This document shows positions 1 through 8,370 of a DNA stretch of 64,000 nucleotides, piece by piece. Below the pieces are notes generated by a model. It ran no database searches. It saw only the letters and a list, made by a program, of their open reading frames with translations, and had not been told where the DNA came from. The translations under genes were made by a program, and so were the position numbers. The stretch comes from CAIQPS01 sp963783835 (GTDB taxonomy: Bacteria; Actinomycetota; Thermoleophilia; RBG-16-64-13): contig CAWAOX010000006.1 in NCBI GenBank assembly GCA_963783835.1, positions 1 through 64,000 of the forward strand, given 5' to 3'. Each line of letters opens with the position of its first letter. Positions within the stretch are counted from its first letter, which is position 1.

Positions 1-684
1 CCGTACGCGCCTGGAGACCGTCCCCGCCGTGTCAACTGGCGAGCGACCTCCATGCGTCAAGCCCTGTATGTCAACGAGCAGCACCCGGAGCGCAACAGCG
101 ACGTCGTGATCTTCCTGGACACCTTTGCCGAGGCGAGGCGCCGGGACGAGAGCACGCTCGATATGGCCGTGCGAGCTGCGGCGACGCTTGCCGAACACTA
201 TCTTTCCACTCGCGACCGCGTGGGCTTTGTGAGCTTCGGCGCCACGGTGCGCTGGCTCGCTCCGGGTGCGAGTGACGTCCAGCGCTACCGCATGATCGAG
301 GCGCTGCTCGAGACCGAGATCGCCTTCTCCTTCGCGTGGAGGGACATCCAAACACTGCCCGCCCGCAGTCTGACTCCCCAGGCACTGATCATCGCGCTCA
401 CTCCGCTGCTGGACGAACGAGGCATGGGCGCGCTGCTCGATCTGCGGAGGAGGGGGTTCGACCTGGTCGTGGTGGATATCTCTCCTCTGGCCTTTGCTCC
501 GATCGGTCGGGACCCGGTGGATGCTCTTGCCACTAGGTTCTGGCGTCTTTCGAGGGACGCCGTCCGCTTTCGGTTTGAAGAGTCGGGCGTCGCCATCGTC
601 GAGTGGGATGGGCAGGCGCCTCTCGCTGCCGCGATAGAGGAGGTGAGATCATTCCGCCGATACGCACGCAGCGCCTCCGGATAG
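1..684 (+). CDS. DUF58 domain protein, C-terminal part (5' end outside window)
   Basis: The reading frame is open from base 1, so the gene begins upstream. The first visible residues (GDRPRRVNWRATSMRQ, then LYVNE) match the conserved core of DUF58 proteins. A von Willebrand A-like stretch follows (VVIFLD at the start of a Rossmann-type fold). DUF58 proteins are usually encoded beside MoxR ATPases and transglutaminase-like membrane proteins and are thought to act in envelope or protein-complex maturation; the exact role is unknown. The 227 visible residues are roughly the C-terminal half. The end overlaps or abuts the next gene, a likely operon partner. Confidence 0.8.
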   Translation, partial: PYAPGDRPRRVNWRATSMRQALYVNEQHPERNSDVVIFLDTFAEARRRDESTLDMAVRAAATLAEHYLSTRDRVGFVSFGATVRWLAPGASDVQRYRMIEALLETEIAFSFAWRDIQTLPARSLTPQALIIALTPLLDERGMGALLDLRRRGFDLVVVDISPLAFAPIGRDPVDALATRFWRLSRDAVRFRFEESGVAIVEWDGQAPLAAAIEEVRSFRRYARSASG

Positions 685-1187
685 GGCTGGGAGCGGTGGC
701 GGCGGTCCTCGCCGCCGCCCTTGCCGGCTATCCCCTCGCCTACGCCGGCGATCTGACGCCGCCCGCCGCATTGCTCGCTGGGCTCGGCCTGCTCTTCGTG
801 CTGGCGGCAGCGGTCTTCCGGGTCCGGTTCGCCGTCGCCGTCGGCCTCTTCGCGCTGGCCGCCGAATACGTATTGGTGGAAGTGACCGATCATGTCGCGA
901 CTGTGTCGATCGCCGGCTACGCCGTGGGTCTGGTGGTTCTCGCCGAAGTTCTCCTCTGGTCGGGGCAGCTTCCATCCCCGGCACGCATGGACGTGGCCGT
1001 GGTCACCCGGTGGCTGCGGGGAGTGGCAGCGACAGCCCTGGCTGGGGCCGCGCTTGCGCTCGTGGTCCTCGCTGCCGCCGGCTTCCGGATGCCCGGCGTG
1101 CTCACCGGTACCATCGCGGGCGCGGCGGCCGCGGCGGTGATGCTCGCTCTTCCCTGGCTGCTGGTCAGGAGGAGGCTTGTTCGGTAA
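603..1187 (+). CDS. Hypothetical multi-pass membrane protein
   Basis: Strongly hydrophobic protein with about five predicted membrane segments rich in Ala, Leu and Val, ending in a basic tail (LLVRRRLVR). I do not recognise a family. The start is uncertain. The GTG at 603 lies far inside the DUF58 gene, has no good ribosome site and adds a non-hydrophobic head that looks non-coding. A strong AGGAGGTGA sits at 641-649, 7 bases before an in-frame ATT at 651, giving 178 residues starting at IPPIRTQRL; another in-frame GTG is at 696. Position after DUF58 suggests one operon. Confidence 0.6.
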   Translation: MGWAGASRCRDRGGEIIPPIRTQRLRIGLGAVAAVLAAALAGYPLAYAGDLTPPAALLAGLGLLFVLAAAVFRVRFAVAVGLFALAAEYVLVEVTDHVATVSIAGYAVGLVVLAEVLLWSGQLPSPARMDVAVVTRWLRGVAATALAGAALALVVLAAAGFRMPGVLTGTIAGAAAAAVMLALPWLLVRRRLVR

Positions 1188-1295
1188 GCGGTTACAGGAT
1201 CGTCATCCCCGATTAACCGCCGCGTATCACGCTACCTGCATACTGACTCCATCGGTCCGTACCGATGTTCGGCAAACGAGCAAGGAGAAGCAGGA

Positions 1296-2141
1296 ATGAA
1301 GTCAATCAAGACCAAGTGGGTCGTGCCCTTGGCGGCGCTGGTCCTCACCCTTTCTATCGGTGGCGCCGCATTTGCCGCGACCGGGTCATCCACCGATACG
1401 ACAGCGGCTCCGGCACGCACCGCCCCCGCCGGCGCCGAGCAGCACAAGGGACAGCAGCGCGCCGACGAGACGCTGCTGACCGGCGACGTTCTCGCGCAGG
1501 TGCAGGCTGCGGCACTGGCCAAGATCGGCAGTGACGCGACGGTGGAGCGCGCTGAGACCGACGCCGACGGCAACGCCAAGTATGAGGTCCATGCGGTGAA
1601 GGCCGACGGGACCCGGGTAGTCGTCTACGTCGACGCGGCCTACAACGTGGTCAGCGTGCAGACCTGCTCCGGCCCCGAGGGCCGCGACGGTGGCCATATG
1701 GGCGGTGGTAGCGACGAGACGGCGCTGACCGGCGATACCCTGGCCAAAGTCCAGGCCGCGGCGCTCGCCGAAGCCGGCGCCGGTTCCACTCTGATGCGCG
1801 CCGAGACCGACGCCGATGGCAACGCCAAGTACGAAGCTCACGTAGTGAAAGCCGACGGCACGCACGTCGTCGTGTACCTGGACGAGTCCTTCAAGGTGGT
1901 CAAGACCGAGGCCGGTGGAATGGGCCGGCAGGACATGGGCGGCCGCGGCCATGGTGGCCAGGGCGAGGCCACATGCACGGCACTGACGACCGGCAGCCTC
2001 GACGACCGGCGGGACCATCACCAACAACTAATTGTCTCCCAGGACGGCGTCTCGACACTGCCCGCCGTCCCCGCCGGCACGGCCTTCCCGCAGAAGGCCG
2101 TGCCGGCGACCTGCTTTACCCGCAACCGACAGGCCAAATGA
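1296..2141 (+). CDS. Secreted protein with two tandem PepSY-like repeats
   Basis: Good ribosome site (AAGGAG) before ATG. An N-terminal signal peptide (basic start, then hydrophobic to AAFA at about residue 28) indicates export. Two near-identical repeats of about 70 residues follow (about 58-125 and 140-205), each with LTGD, VQAAALA, RAETDADGNAKYE and KADGT blocks, which is the PepSY pattern. PepSY proteins bind or inhibit extracytoplasmic proteins and are often encoded next to sensor kinases, as here. A Gly/His/Met-rich stretch (about 208-225) could bind metal. The last 50 residues look unlike the rest and contain a terminator-like hairpin; a one-base slip near 2005 would end the protein at the TAA at 2029-2031 instead. 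Confidence 0.75.
   Translation: MKSIKTKWVVPLAALVLTLSIGGAAFAATGSSTDTTAAPARTAPAGAEQHKGQQRADETLLTGDVLAQVQAAALAKIGSDATVERAETDADGNAKYEVHAVKADGTRVVVYVDAAYNVVSVQTCSGPEGRDGGHMGGGSDETALTGDTLAKVQAAALAEAGAGSTLMRAETDADGNAKYEAHVVKADGTHVVVYLDESFKVVKTEAGGMGRQDMGGRGHGGQGEATCTALTTGSLDDRRDHHQQLIVSQDGVSTLPAVPAGTAFPQKAVPATCFTRNRQAK
2073..2107 (+). terminator. 15-bp perfect hairpin, probable terminator
   Basis: GCCGGCACGGCCTTC (2073-2087) pairs perfectly with 2093-2107 around a 5-base loop. There is no clear T-tract. It lies inside the last codons of the PepSY-like gene as read, which suggests the real stop is upstream. Confidence 0.5.
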
Positions 2142-2153
2142 TAGGCTCAGTAA

Positions 2154-2870
2154 ATGGCGCCAGATATCGACCGAGAGACGACCATCCTGCTTGTCGAGGA
2201 TGATTCGGCCATCGCCGAAAGCGTCACCGAGGGCTTGGAGAGGGAGGGCTACTCCATCCACTGGGAGTCGCTCGGTGCGGCCGGCATAGCCTACGCCCGG
2301 GAGAAGCATCCCCGTCTTGTGGTCCTGGACGTCCGTCTGCCCGACATCTCCGGCTTCGACGTATGCCGGGAGATGCGCCGCCTGGGTCTGCGGCAGCCCA
2401 TTCTGATGCTCACCGTCCAGGGTGAAGAGCTCGACAAGGTGCTCGGTCTGGAGATGGGGGCCGACGACTACATGACCAAGCCCTACAAGCTCCGCGAGTT
2501 GGTAGCGCGGATCCGCGCGCTTCTCCGAAGGGCATACGGAGAGCTGTCGACCGCAGAAGCCGACCTTCTCTACGTGGCCGATCTGGTCATAGATCGCACC
2601 AGCGCTCAAGTCACTCGGGGGGCGGCAAAGATCGACCTGACCCCCATCGAATTCCGGCTGCTTGTCTTTCTGGCCCAGCATCCCGGCCAGGTCTTCAGCC
2701 GGGGGCAGTTGCTCGACCAGGTCTGGGGCTCCTCAGAAGCCTACTACGACGAGACCACGGTCAACGTCCACGTCCGCAGGCTGCGGGCCAAGATCGAGTT
2801 GGAGCCGAGCGATCCTAGGTTGGTCCTGACCGAACCCGGACTTGGCTATCGCTTGAACGGGTCGGTATGA
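2154..2870 (+). CDS. OmpR/PhoB-family response regulator
   Basis: Receiver domain (about 9-125) with the acidic pair D16-D17, phosphoacceptor D59 in LVVLDVRLPD, T87 and K109 in the TKP motif, followed by a winged-helix DNA-binding domain (about 140-236) ending in TEPGLGYRL. At 238 residues it is the normal length for the family. It is the partner of the histidine kinase directly downstream (4-base overlap, ATGA). The adjacent upstream PepSY-like secreted protein is a plausible target or modulator of the pair. It begins 12 bases after that gene. Confidence 0.95.
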   Translation: MAPDIDRETTILLVEDDSAIAESVTEGLEREGYSIHWESLGAAGIAYAREKHPRLVVLDVRLPDISGFDVCREMRRLGLRQPILMLTVQGEELDKVLGLEMGADDYMTKPYKLRELVARIRALLRRAYGELSTAEADLLYVADLVIDRTSAQVTRGAAKIDLTPIEFRLLVFLAQHPGQVFSRGQLLDQVWGSSEAYYDETTVNVHVRRLRAKIELEPSDPRLVLTEPGLGYRLNGSV

Positions 2871-4399
2871 GCGCTCTCTCGTCCGCGCGTAAACGGATCG
2901 CCCGGGTCTCCTTGCGGCGGAAACTACCAGCCGCGTTCGCCGGGGTGGCCCTCCTCACCATGGTGGTATTGGGCGCCATCCTCGTTCCCCTTGTCAGCCA
3001 GCACTACTCCCGCTCGGAGGTCTCGTATCTCAAGGCGGCGGCCCAACAGGCGGCTACCGGTCTGTCTACGGTCGATTGGCTGGCTGTCGCGGCAGCGCAA
3101 AGAAACACGGGTGGCTCGTCGTCCACTGAGGGTATGCATGCCCTCAGGCGCGCGCAACTGGTCGCCCTTTCGACCCAGGTGCGGGTGCGGGTCTACGATC
3201 CCGCTGGTACCCTGCTGGTCGACTCCGGGTCGCCGGGTCAGATCGACGTGGTGGATCTCACTGAAGAGGATCTCACCGAAGAGGATCTCTCCGGCGTTGG
3301 CACCATGCGGGACGAGAAGGGCCACGGAGAGGGAAGAGGGATGCACGGTCTTCCGAGCCCGATCGGGGACGGGCTCTTCAGCGGGCAGGACGGAGGGGGG
3401 GCGAGTTCGGACCGCACGATCGAAGCCGCGCTGACGAGCGGAGGCACGGCGGTTGCCACATTGCTCCTTTCCGATGGCCCCGCGTACGGAGCGGCAGTGG
3501 TGCGGACGACGCTGGTGGCCTGGCTGATAGCCGGATGCGCCGCCCTCATCCTCGCGGCTCTGGCTGGGTGGATCTACAGCCGGCACCTCACCAGGCCGTT
3601 GCTGGCCATGGCCGCGGCGAGCAACGGGATGGCAGGCGGAGACCTTGCCCTGCGCGCAGATGTGGATCGGGCGGACGAGATGGGAACGCTCGCGGATTCC
3701 TTCAACGCTATGGCCGAGAAGAACCAGGCGACGGTCACCGCTCTTCGCCGGTTCGTGGCCGACGCCGCGCACGAGATAGGGACCCCCTTGACCGCTTTGC
3801 AGACCGACCTCGAGTTGGCCAAGGACAGCCCTGAAAAGGCTGCCCGCGAGCGGCTCATCGACCGGGCCATGGCGCAGGCCGATCGGATCGGGCGTCTCTC
3901 GGGGGCGCTGCTCCGGCTCTCCGTGCTCGACACGGGCCAGCGCAGCCGACTCCAGCCTCTTGATCTCGTCCCTCTGGTACGGTCCGTGGGCGGCTCTTTC
4001 GCATCGCGAGCCGAGCAGGCGGGCATCAGTTTCGCGGTGACCGTCGCGGATGCAGAGTTACCCGTTAATGGGGACGAAGCGGGACTGCGGGCGGCCATCG
4101 ACAATCTTGTCGACAACGCGCTCAAGTTCACACCGGCCGGGGGCTCGGTGGAAGTGGGTGTGGCCGCTGAAGGCCGGCAGGCGCTGATATGGGTGGAGGA
4201 CAGCGGCATCGGCATCCCGCCCGAGGACGTCTCGGCGCTGTTCTCGCGCTTCCACCGGGGCCGGAACGCAGCCGCCTATCCGGGAAGCGGGCTAGGCCTG
4301 GCTATCGTCCAGGCCACCATGGATCTGCATGGAGGCAAGGCCTCAGTGGCCAGTTCGCCGGCCGGCTCCCGCTTCGAGCTCAGATTGCCCCTCGCCTGA
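2867..4399 (+). CDS. Membrane sensor histidine kinase
   Basis: 510 residues: transmembrane helix at about 23-44, an extracytoplasmic domain of about 165 residues, a second helix at about 214-236, a HAMP linker, a HisKA helix with phosphoacceptor H302, and an ATP-binding domain with N417 (DNALK), D445 (DSGIGI) and GSGLGLAI at 473-480. The H-box reads HEIGTPL instead of the common HELRTPL. The sensor domain contains a Thr/Glu/Asp tandem (LTEEDLTEEDL, 131-141) and a Gly-rich acidic stretch. It overlaps the response regulator by 4 bases, so the two are translationally coupled. The signal is unknown; cation or envelope stress would suit an acidic sensor loop. Confidence 0.93.
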   Translation: MSALSSARKRIARVSLRRKLPAAFAGVALLTMVVLGAILVPLVSQHYSRSEVSYLKAAAQQAATGLSTVDWLAVAAAQRNTGGSSSTEGMHALRRAQLVALSTQVRVRVYDPAGTLLVDSGSPGQIDVVDLTEEDLTEEDLSGVGTMRDEKGHGEGRGMHGLPSPIGDGLFSGQDGGGASSDRTIEAALTSGGTAVATLLLSDGPAYGAAVVRTTLVAWLIAGCAALILAALAGWIYSRHLTRPLLAMAAASNGMAGGDLALRADVDRADEMGTLADSFNAMAEKNQATVTALRRFVADAAHEIGTPLTALQTDLELAKDSPEKAARERLIDRAMAQADRIGRLSGALLRLSVLDTGQRSRLQPLDLVPLVRSVGGSFASRAEQAGISFAVTVADAELPVNGDEAGLRAAIDNLVDNALKFTPAGGSVEVGVAAEGRQALIWVEDSGIGIPPEDVSALFSRFHRGRNAAAYPGSGLGLAIVQATMDLHGGKASVASSPAGSRFELRLPLA

Positions 4400-4486
4400 A
4401 TCGCTCGCCTGGGAGGCTGCTGAAAAGCGAAGCGGGCGTCGAAGCGCACCGGTCGTGCGCGCGGGCTGACCCAACGGCCAGCTCCG

Positions 4487-4522
4487 GCCGCGCAGCGCGC
4501 CACATCGGGCGCGCTGCGCGGC
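4487..4522. terminator. Bidirectional GC-rich hairpin between convergent genes
   Basis: A 15-bp perfect stem (4487-4501 with 4508-4522) and a 6-base loop lie between the end of the histidine kinase (+) and the end of the chagasin-like gene (-). It has no T-tract but is well placed to separate converging transcripts. Confidence 0.55.
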
Positions 4523-4541
4523 GGACACTTCAAGTCTCAGT

Positions 4542-5711
4542 CTAGAACGGGACCGCCTGCGCGTTCGTGATGATCCCCACGTAGAAGTACTGGTTGACGT
4601 TCCCCGAGGAATCGGCGTACACCAGGGCCAGTTGGGTGCTCGCGTCGGCCCGCAGCACATCGAACGTGAAGGTGTAGATGCCCGGGCTTCCGGTCTTCGG
4701 TCCGGCCACCGGGGTGAACACTACATTGCCCGTCTGTCTGAGAACGGACGTATCGATCCTCTTGATCGACCACGTGTACGGCGAGGAGGCGTCTCCGCCC
4801 AGCGTCAGCACCACTTGAGCGCCGACCGTCGCGTAGACGACCTGCCCGTTGTTCCGCTCGTCCAGATAGGTATTGGCGGGGATGATTTCCGTGGGCGGCC
4901 GCTGGATGTACGAGGTGCTCGTGGTCGGCGGGAGGGTCGGTTTTGTCGTCGTCGTGGTCGGTTCGGCGGTGGTCGTGGTCGCCGGTTTTGTCGTCGTCGT
5001 GGTCGGCTTGGCAGTAGTCGTGGTAGTGGGCTTGGCCGTGGTTGTCGTCGTTGGCTTCGCGGTGGTCGATGTGGTTGACGCGCCGGTCGTCGTGGTGGTC
5101 GCCGCACTCGTCGTCGTGGTCGAAGCGGCCGTCGTCGTGGTGGTCGCGGCCGTCGTCGTCGTGGTGGCTTCCGTGGTGGTCGTCGTGCTCTCCGCAGTCG
5201 TTGTGGTCTCATCGGCAGTTGTGGTCGTCGACGACGTGGGCGTGCTCGACACCACCTGGATGGTCAGCTTATAGGAGTCCTCCGTCTGCCCCTGCGGGTT
5301 CACGTAGTCCGCCGAGACCTCCGTCGTGCCCAGCGCAAGCGCGAGGCCTGCGAAGAGGTAGGTACCGGGCGTGTCGCCCGAATCCGGCGTGATCTCGGGG
5401 CCCGGAAGGCCCCTCACAACCTCCGGGTCGGGTGGAACCACGTTCCACTGATAGCCGCGGGTCGGGTACCCGGGGAGTTCCAGGATGAGCAGGTAGCCGG
5501 GAGAGACCGTCACCGTCTTGCCGTTGGACGCCTCGGTCAGTCTCACGACTTCGGTGCCGGGTGGGATCTGAGCCTGAGGGCTCGTCGTGGTAGTCGTTTC
5601 TTCTTCACCCGCGCAGGATGCCAGATAGACGACGACCACCACCAGGATGATGATGACGGCCACCAGTGCTATCCCGATCCAGTTGATCTTTCTCTTCCCA
5701 TTGGTAGCCAT
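4542..5711 (-). CDS. Surface lipoprotein with two chagasin-like (I42) domains and Thr-rich linker
   Basis: 389 residues. An N-terminal hydrophobic segment ends in YLASC (Cys33), a lipobox or membrane anchor. A first chagasin-like domain follows (about 50-155, with YPTRGYQW in place of the family's NPTTGY loop). Then comes a linker of about 130 residues made of TTTTT/TTAKP/TTTE repeats, and a second domain (about 280-389, with SSPYTW and a YADSSGNVNQYFYV end). Chagasin-family proteins inhibit papain-like cysteine proteases through such loops. Here the inhibitor loops deviate, so protease inhibition is only a suggestion. A paralogue lies immediately upstream in the same direction. The Thr linker is typical of cell-surface proteins. 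Confidence 0.8.
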   Translation of the reverse strand: MATNGKRKINWIGIALVAVIIILVVVVVYLASCAGEEETTTTTSPQAQIPPGTEVVRLTEASNGKTVTVSPGYLLILELPGYPTRGYQWNVVPPDPEVVRGLPGPEITPDSGDTPGTYLFAGLALALGTTEVSADYVNPQGQTEDSYKLTIQVVSSTPTSSTTTTADETTTTAESTTTTTEATTTTTAATTTTTAASTTTTSAATTTTTGASTTSTTAKPTTTTTAKPTTTTTAKPTTTTTKPATTTTAEPTTTTTKPTLPPTTSTSYIQRPPTEIIPANTYLDERNNGQVVYATVGAQVVLTLGGDASSPYTWSIKRIDTSVLRQTGNVVFTPVAGPKTGSPGIYTFTFDVLRADASTQLALVYADSSGNVNQYFYVGIITNAQAVPF

Positions 5712-5757
5712 ATGCCCTCCTTGCCGAAGCTTCTCGCGGAATCACATTATCGAGAGA

Positions 5758-5779
5758 GGGGGCTCCATCCGGAGCCCCC
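5758..5779. terminator. Hairpin between the two chagasin-like genes
   Basis: GGGGGCTCC (5758-5766) pairs with 5771-5779 around ATCC. It lies downstream of the minus-strand gene ending at 5814 and upstream of the next, so it may attenuate read-through. There is no clear T-tract. Confidence 0.5.
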
Positions 5780-5813
5780 GCCGGTTGACTATCGATGCAT
5801 TGCCGCTCGTGTT

Positions 5814-6933
5814 CTAGTACGGCACCACTTCGGCCGCGACCGTTACGATGCCCACGTAGAAGTACTGGTCGACGTTGCCGTCGGGGTCGAGGTACACGAG
5901 GGCCAGTTGCGTGCTGACGTCGGCCTTGAGGACGTCGAAGGTCCAGACGTACACGCCGGGGGCCCCGACTTCCTTGGAGTCGGAGATGAACTCCGGTTCA
6001 CCCTCAGCCTTGATGACCGATTCGTCGACCTTCTTGATCTCCCAGTGGTATCCGGTCGACGGATTGCCGCCCAGGCTCAGCACTATCGTGCCGCCGACTA
6101 TCGCATTGACCACGTCTCCGTTGTTCCGCTCGTCCAGGTAGGTGTACCCGGGTTTCTCCTCATAGGGTGGCCGATCGATGAACGAGGTGGTCGTCGTCGG
6201 CGGCAGCGTCACAGTCGTGGTCGTCGGTTCGGCCGTCGTCGTAGTGGTCGGCGCCGCGGTGGTCGTGGTCTCCTCTTCGGTCGTGGTCGTCGGTTCGGTT
6301 GTCGTGGTGGTCGTGGCCGCCTGCTCGTGGTCGTAGTGGTCGGCGCCGCGGTGGTCGTAGTCGCCGGCGCCCGTGGTCGTAGTGGTCGCGCTCGGTCGTG
6401 GTCGTGGTCGCCTCGGTCGTGGTCGTAGTTCCCCCGGCCTCGGTCGTGGTCGTAGACGTCGGGTTGCTCGAGATCACCTCGAAGGTGCAGGTGAAAGTCC
6501 TCTCGACCTGCCCCTTGCGATCCACATAATCGGCAGTGAAGGTAGCTGTACCCACCCGAAGGGCGAGGGCCGTGAAGGTGTAGGTGCCCTGCAGGTTCGC
6601 TTCGTCGAAGATCACGCGGGGACCGGGCAGAGTCAGCACGATCGTCGGGTTCGGCGGGAGCACGTCCCAGTGATTGCGCAGGCTGGGCTGCCCCCGGAGT
6701 TCGAGCTGGATCAAGAACCCCGGCGAAACGAGGACCACTTTCCCGTTCGACCTTTCGTTTATCTTCACTACTTGCAGGTTCTGCCCGAGTTGGCGCTCGG
6801 TAGTCGTTGTCAACTTGCCACCGCTGCATGCCCCGACGAGCACCGCCATTCCCAGCACGGCCAACGTCAGGACGGCAAGTACCGCCACCCGGCCGCACCA
6901 GTGTCCGCTTTGCCCTCGTTTGCTTGGCACCAT
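5814..6933 (-). CDS. Second chagasin-like lipoprotein, frameshifted in its Thr linker
   Basis: Starts at the ATG at 6933, preceded by AGGAGGA on the minus strand. It has a hydrophobic signal ending in a lipobox (LVGAC), a first chagasin-like domain (RGQPSLRNHWD loop), a Thr-rich linker, and a second domain with the well-conserved loop NPSTGYHWEI, very close to the chagasin NPTTGYxW consensus. In the linker (about 6290-6440) the reading frame changes three times, and each time Thr-rich coding resumes in another frame, so the gene is not continuous as written. The length is 1 base over a multiple of three. It is probably an intact paralogue of the downstream gene with indel errors in repetitive DNA, though slippage in the cell is possible. 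Confidence 0.7.
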
Positions 6934-7154
6934 GTCCTCCTCCGCGGGTTTCCCCGCCCATAAACCGTCCACATAGTGGAAATATCGGTAGAAACGAGCG
7001 TACAGAATAGAGGGTTCTGCTCTATCAGTTTCAATCCTTTTCGCCACGAAGCCTTCGAGCAGACCGGTTCGTCCTCGCGCGGGGTCTGTTAGTCTTTCAT
7101 CGGGTTTGACCGTGGCGCCACTCGCCCGTTGTTCGCGGCTTCGAAAGGTTCTCC
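6934..7154. promoter_or_regulatory. Divergent intergenic region with dyad
   Basis: Separates the minus-strand chagasin-like gene from the plus-strand GTPase gene. It contains a dyad ATAGAG-N7-CTCTAT at 7007-7025, preceded by CAGAA. This resembles in a weak way the TAGAGCG operators found at 10.3, 12.8 and 23.3 kb. No clear -10/-35 pair for the plus strand is visible; TTGACC at 7106-7111 is the best -35 candidate. Confidence 0.3.
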
Positions 7155-8279
7155 ATGCGACTGCTTCTGTTCGCGGGTTTTCTCGGCTCCGGAAAGACGA
7201 CCCTCATACTCGCGCTCGCAAAACGCGCCGTCCTCGAGCACTCCCGCGTCTGCGTGTTGGTCAACGAGGTTGGAGAGGTGGGGATAGACGGCGAGGTGCT
7301 CCGACTGGGCGACATGGAGGTCGTCGAGATAACGGGTGGCTGTATCTGCTGCCAGATAGGGGTCGACCTCGTCCGCGCGCTGCGGGATCTGGAGCAGGAG
7401 TTCGAGCCCGACCTTGTGATAATCGAGGCCAGCGGTATCGCCACTCCGGAGGGCGTCCTTGACTCGATAAGGCGCTACCCACCCAGGAGTTTGACCTCGG
7501 TCCGCACGGTCACTGTCGTCGACCCCCTACGCCTTGAAGCGCTCTACGAGGTGCTTACGCCGCTGATCGAGGGGCAGATCGCAGGGGCCGACGTCATCGT
7601 GATCACGAAGGCCGACGAGGCGACCTCCGGGGAGGTGGATGCTGCTGTGCGCCGCGCGGCCGAATCGTCGCCCTCGGCGCCCGTGTACGTGGTCGATGCC
7701 AAGCGCGAAGAGTCGCTGGTGGATCTTCTCGCCTCGGTCGCCCTGACAGGACGAGCCGGCCGCCACGGAGGCGGGAGGGTGAACCAGGACTGCGGTGGCG
7801 CTGCGCCTCACAGCCCGCCCTCGGCCGCCGGAAGCCTTGAGCCCTACGGCGCCCGGGTCACCATAGGGGCCGCTTCACGACCGCTCGAGCCGGAGCAGTT
7901 CCTCACCACGCTTCTGGAAGACCTCGCAGCTGCGTGTCTTGCCTCGGGGGCTTCGATCATCGGCCACCTCAAGTGCCTGCTCCGCACGTCGGATGGGGTG
8001 ATCGCGTGCAATCTCACCTCGATACGGTCCGGGGCGACATGCAGCGGCCCCGCAGGCGCTCAGGAGCCGAACACGCCGCTCGCTCCAGGCGAAAGCGGGC
8101 GTCTCGATCTGGCCGTTCTGGTCTACGGCCTGCAGGCGGCGACGATCGACACCTTGCTCCGGCAAACGCTGGAAACATTACTGGAGCCGCTCGAGGTCGC
8201 GTGGGCGATGGCCGAGTCGGGCGAGGCGCCGAGTAGAGAGCCTCAAAGGGTCGGGGAGGATCTTCTCGAGTACCTCTGA
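7155..8279 (+). CDS. COG0523/CobW-like G3E GTPase
   Basis: P-loop GFLGSGKT at 8-15, the CxCC-type metal-binding motif GGCICC at 61-66, EASG at 91-94 and the guanine-specificity motif TKAD at 151-154 identify a G3E GTPase of the COG0523 family. These are metallochaperones (for zinc, cobalt or nickel) or cofactor-insertion GTPases. The C-terminal part (about 230-374) is not the usual CobW_C domain and carries its own Cys residues, so the target is unclear. It is followed by a large catabolic cluster, where a role in metal or corrinoid enzyme maturation would be possible, but no client is evident. Confidence 0.8.
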   Translation: MRLLLFAGFLGSGKTTLILALAKRAVLEHSRVCVLVNEVGEVGIDGEVLRLGDMEVVEITGGCICCQIGVDLVRALRDLEQEFEPDLVIIEASGIATPEGVLDSIRRYPPRSLTSVRTVTVVDPLRLEALYEVLTPLIEGQIAGADVIVITKADEATSGEVDAAVRRAAESSPSAPVYVVDAKREESLVDLLASVALTGRAGRHGGGRVNQDCGGAAPHSPPSAAGSLEPYGARVTIGAASRPLEPEQFLTTLLEDLAAACLASGASIIGHLKCLLRTSDGVIACNLTSIRSGATCSGPAGAQEPNTPLAPGESGRLDLAVLVYGLQAATIDTLLRQTLETLLEPLEVAWAMAESGEAPSREPQRVGEDLLEYL

Positions 8280-8290
8280 GCCCCGCCTGT

Positions 8291-8333
8291 TTGACTGCGG
8301 TCGTGCAAGAGCATAAGGTATTAACGGTATTAA
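8291..8333 (+). promoter_or_regulatory. Candidate promoter region with tandem GGTATTAA repeat
   Basis: TTGACT at 8291-8296 is a -35 candidate. It is followed by the direct repeat GGTATTAA (8317-8324) and GGTATTAA (8326-8333), AT-rich against a GC-rich background. The repeat could be the -10 region or a regulator site for the cluster beginning at 8371. Confidence 0.35.
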
Positions 8334-8370
8334 GGTCTAATCGATTTTCCATGGAGTAGGAGGGGCGACT

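Noticed and set aside
4920..5260. CRISPR-like short repeats
   Set aside because: The repeats are ACG/ACC Thr codons of a linker; there are no equal-length repeats with unique spacers and no cas genes.
4873..5274. Plus-strand frame coding poly-Val
   Set aside because: It is the complement of the Thr-repeat linker of the chagasin-like gene.
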